Assembly (NCBI GenBank): GCA_965247065.1
Contig: CBDFGN010000006.1
Coordinates: 868,001 to 932,000 of the forward strand
Length of the DNA: 64,000 nucleotides
From: CBDFGN01 sp965247065
GTDB lineage: Bacteria > Bacteroidota > Bacteroidia > Cytophagales > Cyclobacteriaceae
Reading direction: 5' to 3'
Part shown: in pieces, positions 18,130 to 27,351 of the stretch
Position numbering within the stretch: the stretch's first letter is position 1
Layout: the number at the start of each line of letters is the position of its first letter
Program-made: the position numbers and the translations under genes
The notes under the pieces: generated by a model
The model's database searches: none
What the model saw: only the letters and a program-made list of their open reading frames with translations
Told to the model about the DNA's origin: nothing

Positions 18130-18405
18130 ATGTATTTAACTACGGAGATCAAGCAGAATATTTTTGAGAAGCAAGGAGTAAAAAAATCTAAAACAGACAC
18201 GGGCTCTCCGGAGTCCCAGATTGCACTTTTCACCCATCGAATAAACCATCTTACCCAACATTTGAAGAGTAACAAAAAGGATTACTCTTCACAACTAGGT
18301 TTATTGCGGCTTGTGGGTAAACGACGACGATTGCTCGATTATCTTCAAAAAATAGGCATTGAGAGATACCGGGCAACAATAGCTGAATTGAAATTAAGAA
18401 AGTAA
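18130..18405 (+). CDS. rpsO: 30S ribosomal protein S15
   Basis: uS15, 91 residues, a primary 16S rRNA-binding protein. The hallmark DTGSPESQIALFTHRINHLT and the C-terminal LRLVGKRRRLLDYLQK are present. It is followed by pnp, the classic rpsO-pnp arrangement. Two tandem promoter copies precede it. Confidence 0.96.
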   Translation: MYLTTEIKQNIFEKQGVKKSKTDTGSPESQIALFTHRINHLTQHLKSNKKDYSSQLGLLRLVGKRRRLLDYLQKIGIERYRATIAELKLRK

Positions 18406-18507
18406 AGACTTTTTTGGTCAGGGGAATTCATCGAGTTCTCCAGTTCATTATCCCAGATTGGCTTTATTCCACATCTTTCTGATAAAGCCACCAATAACAA
18501 CCAACTT

Positions 18508-20649
18508 ATGCAACCCAATGCAATAATTAAAACAATCCCATTCAAGGATGGAAGGAGCATTACCATCGAAACCGGCAAACTGGCCAAGCAGGCGGACGGA
18601 TCGGTAGTAGTTCGTATGGGTGACACCATGCTGTTGGCCACTGTGGTCGCCTCTCCTGAACCCAGAGAGGATGTAGACTTCTTACCCCTTTCTGTTGACT
18701 ATCAGGAAAAATTTGCCGCTGGAGGAAAGATCCCCGGAGGATTTCTTAAAAGAGAAGGAAGATTGTCCGATAGGGAAGTCCTGACCTGTCGTTTAGTTGA
18801 CCGAGTGTTAAGGCCTTTATTTCCAGATGATTATCATTCTGAAACTCAAGTAAATATCCAACTCATATCAGCGGATAGCAAAGCTTTGCCCGATTCGCTG
18901 GCTGCCTTGGCCGCATCAGCTGCCTTGTCAGTATCGGATATCCCTTTTCATGGCCCCATTTCGGAAGTCAGAGTGGTGAAGCTAGGTGATGAATTCATCG
19001 TAAATCCAGGTTCAGATCAGGCAGAAGAAGCCGATTTGGATATGATGGTCGGTGCCGGCATAGACAATATCATGATGGTAGAGGGCGAACTGAATGAAGT
19101 TTCTGAAGACGTGATGTTGGAAGCCTTGAGAGTAGCTCACGAAGCCATCAAGGATCACTGCAATGCCCAAATTGAATTGACCCAGGAGGTAAATGCTCAG
19201 GAGAAGAGGGAGTATCCCCAGGAGACAGTTGATGAGGATTTGAAGGAGGGGATCAGGAAAGCGGTTTATGATAAGGTGTACGCCGTGGCCAAATCCGGAA
19301 TAAAGGAAAAGGATACCCGAAAGGAGGCATTCAAGCAGATACGCGAGGAGTATATTCAAAGCTTGCCGGAGGAGAATCCGGCCGACGAATTGTTGGTAAA
19401 GAAACACTTCCACGCTATCGAGAAGGAAGCTTCCCGGAATCTGGTTCTCAAGGAAAAAGTTAGACTGGATGGTCGTCAGCTGGATGAAATACGCCCTATT
19501 TGGTCTGAAGTTGATTACCTGCCCTCTGCGCATGGATCGGCTATATTTACCCGGGGGGAAACCCAGTCGCTGACAACGTTGACATTAGGAACCAAGTTGG
19601 ATGAGCAAATGATAGATAGTGCCATGGGCAAAGGTTTCAACAAGTTCATGCTGCACTACAATTTTCCTGGATTTTCCACCGGGGAAGTTAAACCAAACCG
19701 TGGGGCATCCCGGCGTGAAATTGGACATGGAAACCTGGCACTAAGGGCCTTGAAGAGGGTGCTGCCCCCGACCGACGAGAACCCTTATACTATTCGACTG
19801 GTATCTGACATCCTGGAATCCAACGGATCCTCCTCCATGGCTACGGTCTGTGCCGGCTGTCTTGCCTTGATGGACGCTGGCGTAAAAATCAGCTCCCCGG
19901 TGTCCGGAATTGCCATGGGACTGATTTCCGATAGCGAGAATGGTGAATACGCCGTGTTGTCCGACATACTCGGAGATGAGGATCATCTTGGGGATATGGA
20001 TTTCAAGATTACGGGAACTGAAAAGGGGATCACCGCTTGCCAGATGGATATCAAAATCGAGGGTCTTTCCTTCGAGGTAATGAAGGAAGCTCTGGAGCAA
20101 GCAAAAAGGGGTCGCCTTCACATTCTCGGAGAAATGAAAAAGACTCTATCCGAACCCAGGGAAGATTTCAAACCTAACGCTCCCCGAAACATTTGCATAA
20201 AGATTCCCAAAGACCTGATTGGGGCTGTAATCGGACCGGGTGGTAAGGTTGTACAGGAGATCCAGAACGAAACCGGCGCCACCGTCATCATTGAAGAAGT
20301 TGAGGATGGCGGCTTGGTGAATATTTTTGCTGTTAATAAAGAGGCCATGCAAGATGCTGAAGGTAGAGTACGTAGCATTATTGCCACTCCCGAGGTCGGT
20401 GAAACCTACGACGGGATTGTCAAGTCGGTAATGCCATATGGTGCTTTCATTGAGTTCCTTCCAGGCAAACAAGGACTGTTGCATATCTCAGAAATCAAGT
20501 GGGAGAGAGTAGAAAAGATGGACGGAATTCTGGAGGCGGGTGAGGAGATTCCGGTTAAGCTGATAGAGGTTGACAGCCGTACTGGTAAGTTCAGATTGTC
20601 TCGCAAGGCTTTGTTACCGCGACCGGAGGAGAAAGCTGCCAAGGCGTAA
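18508..20649 (+). CDS. pnp: Polyribonucleotide nucleotidyltransferase (PNPase)
   Basis: A phosphorolytic 3'-5' exoribonuclease of the RNA degradosome. The 713 residues show two RNase PH domains (about 10-235 and 315-540, with FMLHYNFPGFSTGEVKP and the acidic DILGDEDHLGDMDFK catalytic region), a KH domain (GAVIGPGGKVVQEIQ, near 570) and a C-terminal S1 domain (YDGIVKSVMPYGAFIEF). Length and order are canonical. The 102-base rpsO-pnp spacer may form the processing hairpin known in other bacteria; I did not find a clear fold. Confidence 0.96.
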   Translation: MQPNAIIKTIPFKDGRSITIETGKLAKQADGSVVVRMGDTMLLATVVASPEPREDVDFLPLSVDYQEKFAAGGKIPGGFLKREGRLSDREVLTCRLVDRVLRPLFPDDYHSETQVNIQLISADSKALPDSLAALAASAALSVSDIPFHGPISEVRVVKLGDEFIVNPGSDQAEEADLDMMVGAGIDNIMMVEGELNEVSEDVMLEALRVAHEAIKDHCNAQIELTQEVNAQEKREYPQETVDEDLKEGIRKAVYDKVYAVAKSGIKEKDTRKEAFKQIREEYIQSLPEENPADELLVKKHFHAIEKEASRNLVLKEKVRLDGRQLDEIRPIWSEVDYLPSAHGSAIFTRGETQSLTTLTLGTKLDEQMIDSAMGKGFNKFMLHYNFPGFSTGEVKPNRGASRREIGHGNLALRALKRVLPPTDENPYTIRLVSDILESNGSSSMATVCAGCLALMDAGVKISSPVSGIAMGLISDSENGEYAVLSDILGDEDHLGDMDFKITGTEKGITACQMDIKIEGLSFEVMKEALEQAKRGRLHILGEMKKTLSEPREDFKPNAPRNICIKIPKDLIGAVIGPGGKVVQEIQNETGATVIIEEVEDGGLVNIFAVNKEAMQDAEGRVRSIIATPEVGETYDGIVKSVMPYGAFIEFLPGKQGLLHISEIKWERVEKMDGILEAGEEIPVKLIEVDSRTGKFRLSRKALLPRPEEKAAKA

Positions 20650-20735
20650 TATTTTATTTGCTAAATTGATTTACTTTTAGAATCTTTAGGCCTTTTTCAA
20701 ACCGGTTTCAGTTCCTCGGCCTAATGAATTCGTAA

Positions 20736-21599
20736 ATGAGACAGCTCAAGATCAGCAAACAGATCACGAATAGGGAAAGCCAGTCGCTGGACAAGTACCT
20801 ACAGGAAATCGGAAAGGTTGATTTGCTGACACCGGATGAGGAAGTCGATTTAGCTGTTCGAATTAGAAGTGGTGATCAACTGGCCCTTGAAAAGCTAACT
20901 AAGGCCAATCTCAGATTTGTGGTATCGGTTGCTAAACAGTACCAGAACCAGGGGCTCTCTTTAGGAGATTTGATCAACGAAGGAAATCTGGGGCTTATTA
21001 AAGCAGCACAGAGATTTGACGAAACCCGTGGTTTTAAGTTCATTTCATACGCCGTTTGGTGGATCCGCCAATCGATCCTACAAGCATTGGCCGAGCAATC
21101 GCGCATCGTCCGTTTGCCCTTGAACAGGGTAGGTTCCCTAAATAAGATCTCTAAAACATTTTCGGAACTTGAGCAAAAGTACGAGCGTGAGCCAAGCCCT
21201 GATGAGTTGGCTGAGGTACTCGACGTGACCACCAACGAGGTGGTTGATACCATGAAGATTTCGGGACGACATGTTTCAATGGATGCACCGTTCATCCAGG
21301 GAGAGGAAAATAGCTTGTTGGATGTCCTTGAGAATGACTCAGAGGAAACCCCGGACTCAGGCCTAATGAATGATTCCTTGCGACGAGAGGTCCAAAGAGC
21401 CTTATCAACTCTGACCCAGCGCGAGGCCGATGTGATTTCCCTGTACTTCGGACTGAATGGAGAACATTCCATGACCTTGGAAGAAATAGGCGAAAAATTC
21501 AACCTTACCCGGGAAAGGGTTCGGCAGATCAAGGAAAAAGCGATCCGTAGATTGCGTCACACCTCTAGAAGCAAGGCCCTTAAGCCCTATCTGGGTTAA
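20736..21599 (+). CDS. rpoD: Primary sigma factor RpoD/SigA
   Basis: The 287-residue housekeeping sigma-70. It starts directly with region 1.2 (SLDKYLQEIGKVDLLTPDEE), lacking region 1.1, as is normal in Bacteroidota. Regions 2.3-2.4 (FDETRGFKFISYAVWWIRQSI), 3 and 4.2 (MTLEEIGEKFNLTRERVRQI) are intact. This factor recognises the TTTG/TAnnTTTG promoters noted elsewhere in this window. It lies between pnp and trxB, all on the same strand but with gaps of about 90 bases, so separate promoters are likely. Confidence 0.96.
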   Translation: MRQLKISKQITNRESQSLDKYLQEIGKVDLLTPDEEVDLAVRIRSGDQLALEKLTKANLRFVVSVAKQYQNQGLSLGDLINEGNLGLIKAAQRFDETRGFKFISYAVWWIRQSILQALAEQSRIVRLPLNRVGSLNKISKTFSELEQKYEREPSPDELAEVLDVTTNEVVDTMKISGRHVSMDAPFIQGEENSLLDVLENDSEETPDSGLMNDSLRREVQRALSTLTQREADVISLYFGLNGEHSMTLEEIGEKFNLTRERVRQIKEKAIRRLRHTSRSKALKPYLG

Positions 21600-21692
21600 C
21601 CTCCTGAATTCCCCCTAGCCGAGTTATCAGTGAAACTATTTATCGGCGAATTCCGTAATATATAACAATATAAATTACATTTAAAATAACTG

Positions 21693-22646
21693 ATGACGCC
21701 TGAGGAGATAAAGCTGTTAATCATTGGCTCCGGGCCGGCTGGCTATACCGCCGCCATTTATGCTGCACGTGCCGGCCTGAATCCTGTCTTGTTCACTGGG
21801 GGACAACCCGGAGGGCAGCTGACCATTACTACCGACGTGGAAAACTTTCCCGGATATCCGGAAGGAATCAACGGACCGCAGATGATGATCGATCTTCAGA
21901 AGCAGGCGGAACGGTTCGAGACGGACGTACGCTTTGGGCAGGTTACCAGCGTGGACTTCTCTTCCTACCCTCTGCAGCTGGTCGTTGACGAAAAAGATGA
22001 GATAATCTCTCGATCTGTCGTAATCGCGACAGGGGCTACAGCCCGATACCTTGGGCTGCCCTCGGAGGAACGTCTTATGAACAAAGGAGTTTCGGCTTGT
22101 GCGGTATGTGATGGGTTCTTTTTCAAAGGACAGGAGGTGGCAGTGGTTGGCGGAGGAGATTCAGCAGCCGAGGAGGCATTGTATCTCGCCAATATTATGC
22201 CTAAGGTCTATATGATTGTTAGACGGGATGAAATGCGGGCTTCCAAGATTATGCAGCAAAGGGTTCTTAACACCAAGAACATTGAGATGGTCTGGAACAC
22301 CGTTGTGGACGAAGTCATTGGGGAGGAAGAAGTTGAAGGAATGCGGGTGGAAGACGTTAGGACCGGCGAAAAGAAGGAAATTCCTATAAAGGCCTTTTTC
22401 CTGGCCATTGGACACACTCCTAACACAGAAATATTCAAAGAGTACCTTGACATGGACGATCAGGGCTACATCATTAACCAACAGGGAAGCACCAGGACTA
22501 ATGTTGAAGGAGTATTTGTAACCGGTGATGCAGCCGACAAGATATATCGGCAGGCCGTAACCGCCGCTGGCACGGGCTGCATGGGGGCTCTGGATGCTGA
22601 AAAATTTCTGGCTGCCAAGGAACTTGAAGCCGTAACTTCAGGGTAA
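21693..22646 (+). CDS. trxB: Thioredoxin reductase
   Basis: An NADPH-dependent flavoenzyme that reduces thioredoxin, 317 residues. Seen: FAD-binding GSGPAGYTAAIYAARAG at the N-terminus, redox-active CAVC within SACAVCDGFFFKG (about residues 136-139), NADPH-binding GGGDSAAEEALYLA and the C-terminal FAD motif GVFVTGDAAD. It is followed by a strong terminator and then a group II intron. The next chromosomal gene is the bacillithiol gene bshB1, so two thiol-redox genes are neighbours. Confidence 0.94.
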   Translation: MTPEEIKLLIIGSGPAGYTAAIYAARAGLNPVLFTGGQPGGQLTITTDVENFPGYPEGINGPQMMIDLQKQAERFETDVRFGQVTSVDFSSYPLQLVVDEKDEIISRSVVIATGATARYLGLPSEERLMNKGVSACAVCDGFFFKGQEVAVVGGGDSAAEEALYLANIMPKVYMIVRRDEMRASKIMQQRVLNTKNIEMVWNTVVDEVIGEEEVEGMRVEDVRTGEKKEIPIKAFFLAIGHTPNTEIFKEYLDMDDQGYIINQQGSTRTNVEGVFVTGDAADKIYRQAVTAAGTGCMGALDAEKFLAAKELEAVTSG

Positions 22647-22673
22647 TAATAGCGGTTTGTTATTATAATTCAG

Positions 22674-22696
22674 ACGCCCTGAGCCAGGGCGTTTTT
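22674..22696 (+). terminator. Rho-independent terminator of trxB
   Basis: A perfect 8-bp stem, ACGCCCTG (22674-22681) and CAGGGCGT (22685-22692), with a 3-base loop and a run of T. It ends trxB transcription and is the landing structure for the group II intron, which begins 6 bases later. Confidence 0.9.
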
Positions 22697-23065
22697 CATA
22701 TGGTGCGCCCGGCAGGGCGCAAATACTTGGAGGTGAAAGTCCTCTATACGCCCGATAAGGGGAAGTATTAGCTGAACGGCAAGGTCACTATCGTGAGGTA
22801 TTTGCTGAAAGAAGCTGAAGGCAAAGCACTGACCTGACGAACAGGAACTGCATATTAGGCATGCCTATTGGGTGAGGAGGCCATTATCTCTAAAGCCCTA
22901 TGCTTATATGGAAAGTAGGTATGTAGATGCAGCAGGTATAAGTGTGAAGGTATTTGCGCATTACCCGGGGAGATCTCGGGGGGGCACCCTCCCCGAGAAG
23001 TCAGCAGCAGCCATAGTAGTCCAGCTAACTATCTGGACGAAGGGCAGAACTTAGTATTAAGACTT

Positions 23066-24511
23066 ATGGATTTATTGTTAACGTACGGGGCTGGAGTGGC
23101 AGAAGTTGATCCTGAGATGGATCAAGCTAATCGAGGAAGTATTGTTCGGAAAACAAGAGATAGCCGAATGAGTGCGACAAACCAGACGGGGAACAGTAAA
23201 GACAAGAGTCAGGAGCCGATTAAGCTCATGGAGCAAATAGTTAGTCGGGAGAACATGACCAGGGCTTACAAAAGAGTGGTTAAGAACAAAGGTGTAGCAG
23301 GAGTAGATGGCCTGCGCATATCAGAGTTAAAAGCCTATCTGCATAGCAACTGGTCACATGTCAAAGCCACCTTGTTGAATGGCGACTATTATCCCTTACC
23401 GGTAAAGAAAGTAACGATTCCCAAGCCAGGAGGCGGAGAACGGATACTGGGCATACCCACGGTAATAGATCGCTTAATCCAACAGGGCATCCACCAAATA
23501 TTAAGCCCGCTATATGACCGGGGCTTTTCGAAGTGGAGCTATGGTTTTCGAGAAAGGCGCAGCACGTTGCAAGCCGTTCAACAATCGAAAATCCATATCC
23601 AATCAGGGAAACGTTGGGTCATAGACATGGACTTGAGCAAATTCTTCGACGAAGTAAATCATGAAAGGCTACAATCGAAGCTACGTAAGGAGATCAAGGA
23701 TCGACGCGTCATCCATCTGATCGACAGGTATCTTAGAAGTGGCATGATGATGAATGGGATAGAAGAGCGCCGAACCAAAGGCACACCACAGGGGAGTCCT
23801 CTCTCCCCATTGCTGTCCAACATAGTTTTAGATGAGTTGGATCAAGAACTGGAAAAGAGGGGACACCGGTTCGTTCGCTATGCCGACGACTTCCAGATAT
23901 ACGTAGGGAGTAAACGGACGGCAGAACGTGTGATGGACAACCTGACAGGATTTATTGAAGTAAAGCTGAAGCTGAAAGTCAATAAAACCAAGAGTGCCAT
24001 TGACCGCCCTTGGAACCGTAACTTTCTGGGATACAGCTTTACCTCCCACAAGGAAACAAAGCTTCGGGTATCACGGGAAAGTATTAAAAGGCTAAAAGGG
24101 AAGTTAAAGGAGAAGTTTCGTCAGGGAAAGGGACGGAACCTAGGAAAGTTCATAGCCGACGACCTTAATCCACTACTGAAAGGCTGGATTATCTACTTTT
24201 CAGGAAGCGAGACAAAAGGTTTCAGCAATGAACTGGACAGCTGGATCAGGCGACATTTACGAAAGATAAAATGGCGTCAGATGAAACGTTCCTGGACACG
24301 TGCGCAAACTTTGATTGGCAGAGGGCTTCCAGAGGAAACCGCTATCCAATCATCCTTTAACCAGCGCGGTGCGTGGTGGAATAGTGGGGCAAGGCACATG
24401 AATTTTGCCTATCCCACAGGTTATTTTGACCGAATTGGTCTCGTGACATTGCAGCATGAACACAGTCGGTATCATCTATTGATTAACACTAAGAACCGCC
24501 GTGATACGTGA
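23066..24511 (+). CDS. ltrA: Group II intron reverse transcriptase/maturase
   Basis: The intron-encoded protein supports splicing and target-primed reverse transcription. The reading frame is 481 codons from ATG 23066, but ATG 23168 (MSATNQTGN) is an equally plausible start nearer to the RT0 region. Motifs: GVAGVDGL (RT1), IPTVIDRLIQQG, the RT4 strand WVIDMDLSKFFDEV, TPQGSPLSPLLSNI, catalytic FVRYADDF, and the maturase domain ending in WWNSGARHMNFAYPTGYFD. No HNH endonuclease follows, as expected for class C. The gene is full length without visible damage, so the intron may be active. Confidence 0.92.
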   Translation: MDLLLTYGAGVAEVDPEMDQANRGSIVRKTRDSRMSATNQTGNSKDKSQEPIKLMEQIVSRENMTRAYKRVVKNKGVAGVDGLRISELKAYLHSNWSHVKATLLNGDYYPLPVKKVTIPKPGGGERILGIPTVIDRLIQQGIHQILSPLYDRGFSKWSYGFRERRSTLQAVQQSKIHIQSGKRWVIDMDLSKFFDEVNHERLQSKLRKEIKDRRVIHLIDRYLRSGMMMNGIEERRTKGTPQGSPLSPLLSNIVLDELDQELEKRGHRFVRYADDFQIYVGSKRTAERVMDNLTGFIEVKLKLKVNKTKSAIDRPWNRNFLGYSFTSHKETKLRVSRESIKRLKGKLKEKFRQGKGRNLGKFIADDLNPLLKGWIIYFSGSETKGFSNELDSWIRRHLRKIKWRQMKRSWTRAQTLIGRGLPEETAIQSSFNQRGAWWNSGARHMNFAYPTGYFDRIGLVTLQHEHSRYHLLINTKNRRDT

Positions 24512-24600
24512 ACCGTACGTCCGGTGGTGTGAGAGGGTTAAAGTAAAGAATCTCCTTTGTGGATTGCCGCAGGTTTAAAAGTTTCTTTACTTTACTCTAC
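24485..24600 (+). ncRNA. Group II intron domains V and VI
   Basis: Bases 24495-24532 can fold as domain V: ACCGCCG pairs with CGGTGGT, then an inner TACG/CGTA helix. Domain VI follows: AAAGTAAAGAA (24540-24550) pairs with TTCTTTACTTT (24582-24593 region). The terminal pyrimidine after A (CTCTAC) fits the intron 3' end. These assignments were made by eye. Confidence 0.6.
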
Positions 24601-24614
24601 TCGATTCACTATAG

Positions 24615-25331
24615 ATGAAATTGGACATACTTGTCGTTGCCGCTCATCCTGATGATGCCGAGCTTGCTGTAGGTGGGACCATCATCACTCAAGTCAGATC
24701 CGGGAAGAAAGTAGGCATAATAGATTTAACCACTGGTGAACTGGGCACTCGCGGTAGTCCGGAAATACGTAAAACCGAGGCCGCTGTGGCAAGTAAAATA
24801 ATGGGACTAAGTGTCCGGGAGACCGTGGCATTACCGGACGCTTTTTTTGACACCGGTCGGATAAACCAATTGGAGGTGATCAAAATGATTCGGAAATACC
24901 AGCCCGAAATTCTGATCACCAACGCCGTGAGAGACCGACACCCGGACCATGCACGTGCCAGTGAGTTAGTCGTCGAGGCTTACTTTAAATCAGGCCTTAT
25001 AAAGGTTGAAACCGCACTGGACCAAAAAGCCCAGATCCGGTGGAAGCCAAAGGCCCTGTATCATTTCATACAAGACCGGTATCTTAGACCCGACTTCATT
25101 GTGGATGTAACCGATTCGTGGGAGGAAAAGTTAAATGCTGTTAAGGCCTACAGGTCCCAGTTCTATGACCCTGAGAACGAGGAGCCCAATACTTTTATAT
25201 CAAGCCAGTATTTTTTGGAGGTTCTCGAAGCCCGGGGGCGTGAGTTCGGACATGCAATTGGCACCAAATATGGTGAGGGATTCACAGTTGAACGCACCAT
25301 CGGCATAAGGGACCTGAACCATCTTATCTAG
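24615..25331 (+). CDS. bshB1: Bacillithiol biosynthesis deacetylase BshB1
   Basis: An LmbE-like zinc deacetylase that removes acetyl from GlcNAc-malate in the second step of bacillithiol synthesis. Of 238 residues, AAHPDDAELAVGG near the N-terminus and DRHPDHARASEL near residue 100 form the zinc/catalytic site. The C-terminus, with SQFYDP and FGHAIGTKYGEGF, is typical of the BshB1 subgroup. ATG is 14 bases after the inferred intron end, and no good ribosome binding site or promoter is seen in that short gap, so expression may depend on sequences inside the intron. bshA and bshC are not in the window. Confidence 0.9.
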   Translation: MKLDILVVAAHPDDAELAVGGTIITQVRSGKKVGIIDLTTGELGTRGSPEIRKTEAAVASKIMGLSVRETVALPDAFFDTGRINQLEVIKMIRKYQPEILITNAVRDRHPDHARASELVVEAYFKSGLIKVETALDQKAQIRWKPKALYHFIQDRYLRPDFIVDVTDSWEEKLNAVKAYRSQFYDPENEEPNTFISSQYFLEVLEARGREFGHAIGTKYGEGFTVERTIGIRDLNHLI

Positions 25332-26598
25332 TTTGTTTACCACGATCGATCTCGCGGAATATCAACAATAATTCCCTGGCACTTGTATTTTTCGGGAGAC
25401 GCCTACCTGATTTTTTCAGTAAAGAATTTGCGGCTTCGGTAACTTCCACGTTTGGATAAAGGCGATCCCTAAGATGATGAACTAATTTTAGCACTTTTAG
25501 GGCATTGAACGTTCGGTAAAAGCGGTTTACAAAGGTTTTTTCGCTGGTGCTTTGGCGGTTTATTTCTTCAATTCGCTGGCTAAAATCAATTTGAACCAGG
25601 AATTCCCGAAGAGGTTTGGGAAGGCTGTTTAGCGCCGAGGTTATCTCCGGGCCGTGGGCGTCGTATAAACCTGGAATGGTTGCTATCCACAATTTCAGTA
25701 GATCAAAGATTGCCGGATTGTAGGTCTCCCTGGAGGGGGATGTGCTATTAACCCAATCCATCATCGCTTTGCCGGTGCCAAAAGGGACCCGGTCTGATGT
25801 CCTTGGAGAGGGCAATATCCGGGTCGCGGTCAAATCTGAATAACGACCCTGGGCCATCACCTTTTGCAAAAAGTGAAAGTCTTCGCCGGCCTTTCTTCGA
25901 TTCATACCCCCCTGGCTTTGGTAGACTGAGCATCTCACCGCCATCGCGGACCCCAAAGTGTGGAAAGCAAAAGGCAACCCGCTAAACCTTAGAGCATTTA
26001 CCAAATATCGGAGGTGAAGCTCATATCGGGTGATGCCTTGGTATATTTTTTTGTCGAATGGACCCTCTAGCGTATGTTCGAAATATATGGAACAACCGTC
26101 GGTTGTAGGGTTTGCCAGGAAGTGGTCCTCTACAGCACGAAGGTAGTTTTTGTCACACAAGCAATCTGCATCAAATCCTACGATAACCCCGGTATCTGGC
26201 CTTTGGGCCCAAAGAAGTCTCCTGACCGCTTCGTCCATGGCCATCTTTCGAGCATGACCTACTCCGGCCCTGCGCTTCGGGATGTCCGTAGCTACTGCAA
26301 GACGAAAGCGAATCCAATTCAAGTGCTGTTCTTGATTCCATTCATGGAATTGAGACACCGTACGATCATTATTTTTTCTCACTTCTTTGTTACAGTCAAC
26401 TGGCTGGTTGACCATCACTACCACCTCGACATCGTCTCCAGTCTGATCACAGTCAGCAAGTGAGGATAGACTGGTGATTAGATCGGGTTCGTTGTAACAT
26501 GGAACTGTGACAACCAGTTTTAGATTTTGACTTGGGGGTGTTTGTATGAATTGCTCCGGATGTCCATATCGCTCCAGGTACAAGCTGGTCGGTTTCAT
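25324..26598 (-). CDS. Family 2 glycosyltransferase-like protein
   Basis: A 424-residue protein with a GT-A-type nucleotide-sugar fold: VVTVPCYNEPDLI at the start, a DxD-like site in GFDADCLCDKNYL, and a downstream KAGEDFHFLQKVMAQG (an ED motif as in GT2 enzymes). The remaining C-terminal part is helical. No membrane helices are seen. ATG at 26598 overlaps the pdxH stop as ATGA, indicating coupling; an upstream ATG would lie inside pdxH. The 3' end overlaps bshB1 convergently by 8 bases. The acceptor substrate cannot be predicted. Confidence 0.75.
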   Translation of the reverse strand: MKPTSLYLERYGHPEQFIQTPPSQNLKLVVTVPCYNEPDLITSLSSLADCDQTGDDVEVVVMVNQPVDCNKEVRKNNDRTVSQFHEWNQEQHLNWIRFRLAVATDIPKRRAGVGHARKMAMDEAVRRLLWAQRPDTGVIVGFDADCLCDKNYLRAVEDHFLANPTTDGCSIYFEHTLEGPFDKKIYQGITRYELHLRYLVNALRFSGLPFAFHTLGSAMAVRCSVYQSQGGMNRRKAGEDFHFLQKVMAQGRYSDLTATRILPSPRTSDRVPFGTGKAMMDWVNSTSPSRETYNPAIFDLLKLWIATIPGLYDAHGPEITSALNSLPKPLREFLVQIDFSQRIEEINRQSTSEKTFVNRFYRTFNALKVLKLVHHLRDRLYPNVEVTEAANSLLKKSGRRLPKNTSARELLLIFREIDRGKQTR

Positions 26599-27236
26599 GG
26601 AGCTAGGCGCTTGACCTCCCATTTTCGGCCGGATTTGGTAAAAACGATCCGGTCGTGCAATCTTGCTTCTCGCCCTTGCCAGAATTCAAAGTTCTGAGGA
26701 GTGACCCGGTAACCTCCCCAATTTTTGGGTCTAGGGACTTCTTGTCCTTCGAATTTCAGGTCGTACGCCACAAACCGATGCTCCACTACTTTGCGGTTTT
26801 TTATTTCCTGGCTCTGGGGCGAAGCCCAGGCTCCCAGTTGACTTAGCCGGGGACGGGTTTTGAAATATAGCTCAGAATCGCGGTCGGGGATCTTTTTGGC
26901 AACTCCTTCTATTCTTATTTGCCGGTCCAATTCGGGCCAGTAGAAGTTACAGGCGACCTGAGAATTCTTTTGCAGGTCCCTGGCTTTACGGCTTTCGTAA
27001 TTAGTATAGAAAAGAAATCTACCCCTACTGATCCCCTTCAACAAAACGATTCTCGAAGAGGGCGTTCCTTTCTGTGAAACTGTCGACAGGGTAAAGGAAG
27101 TTTGTTGAGGCAAATCCTGGATCATGGCCTCCTGAAACCAGATTTGAAAAAGTTTAACCGGGTCCGAATCGGTAGTTGACTCATCCAAGACTCCGAATAA
27201 GTATTCCTTTCTAATTGATCCGAAATTTGCTTTCAC
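26595..27236 (-). CDS. pdxH: Pyridoxine/pyridoxamine 5'-phosphate oxidase
   Basis: An FMN-dependent oxidase making pyridoxal 5'-phosphate. Start chosen at GTG 27236, giving 213 residues (the usual family length) and an N-terminus that runs directly into IRKEY; a frame open to 27374 adds a non-homologous extension. Seen: FMN-site RIVLLKG and FYTNYESRKARDL, the RLSQLGAWASPQSQ loop and the C-terminal FWQGREARLHDRI. AGGAGGT lies about 15 bases upstream of the GTG, a little far. It forms a two-gene operon with the glycosyltransferase and is divergent from miaE. Confidence 0.9.
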   Translation of the reverse strand: MKANFGSIRKEYLFGVLDESTTDSDPVKLFQIWFQEAMIQDLPQQTSFTLSTVSQKGTPSSRIVLLKGISRGRFLFYTNYESRKARDLQKNSQVACNFYWPELDRQIRIEGVAKKIPDRDSELYFKTRPRLSQLGAWASPQSQEIKNRKVVEHRFVAYDLKFEGQEVPRPKNWGGYRVTPQNFEFWQGREARLHDRIVFTKSGRKWEVKRLAP

Positions 27237-27351
27237 CTTTACTCGGGCTGACCTCCTTTTATCGTTAAGCTGCCTACTTAAATTAACTAAATATTTCCCT
27301 GTTTGAGCCCTGTTTTTGTTATTATTACCGGTACCTAGAATATAGCTTAGC

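Larger units (their letters stand above)
22703..24600 (+). mobile_element. Group II intron, bacterial class C-like
   Basis: A retroelement of about 1.9 kb. The 5' end reads GTGCGCCC, matching the GUGYG intron start. The RNA portion (22703-23065) precedes a reverse transcriptase/maturase gene, and domain V- and VI-like structures follow at 24490-24600. Insertion 6 bases beyond a rho-independent terminator, together with a maturase lacking an endonuclease domain, is the signature of class C introns. The 3' boundary is set at the last base of CTCTAC (24600) after the domain VI stem; it could be a few bases later. Removing it leaves about 70 bases between trxB and bshB1. Confidence 0.85.

Noticed and set aside
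22872..23054. Small gene in the 5' part of the group II intron
   Set aside because: It lies in the structured intron RNA portion and has no recognisable product.
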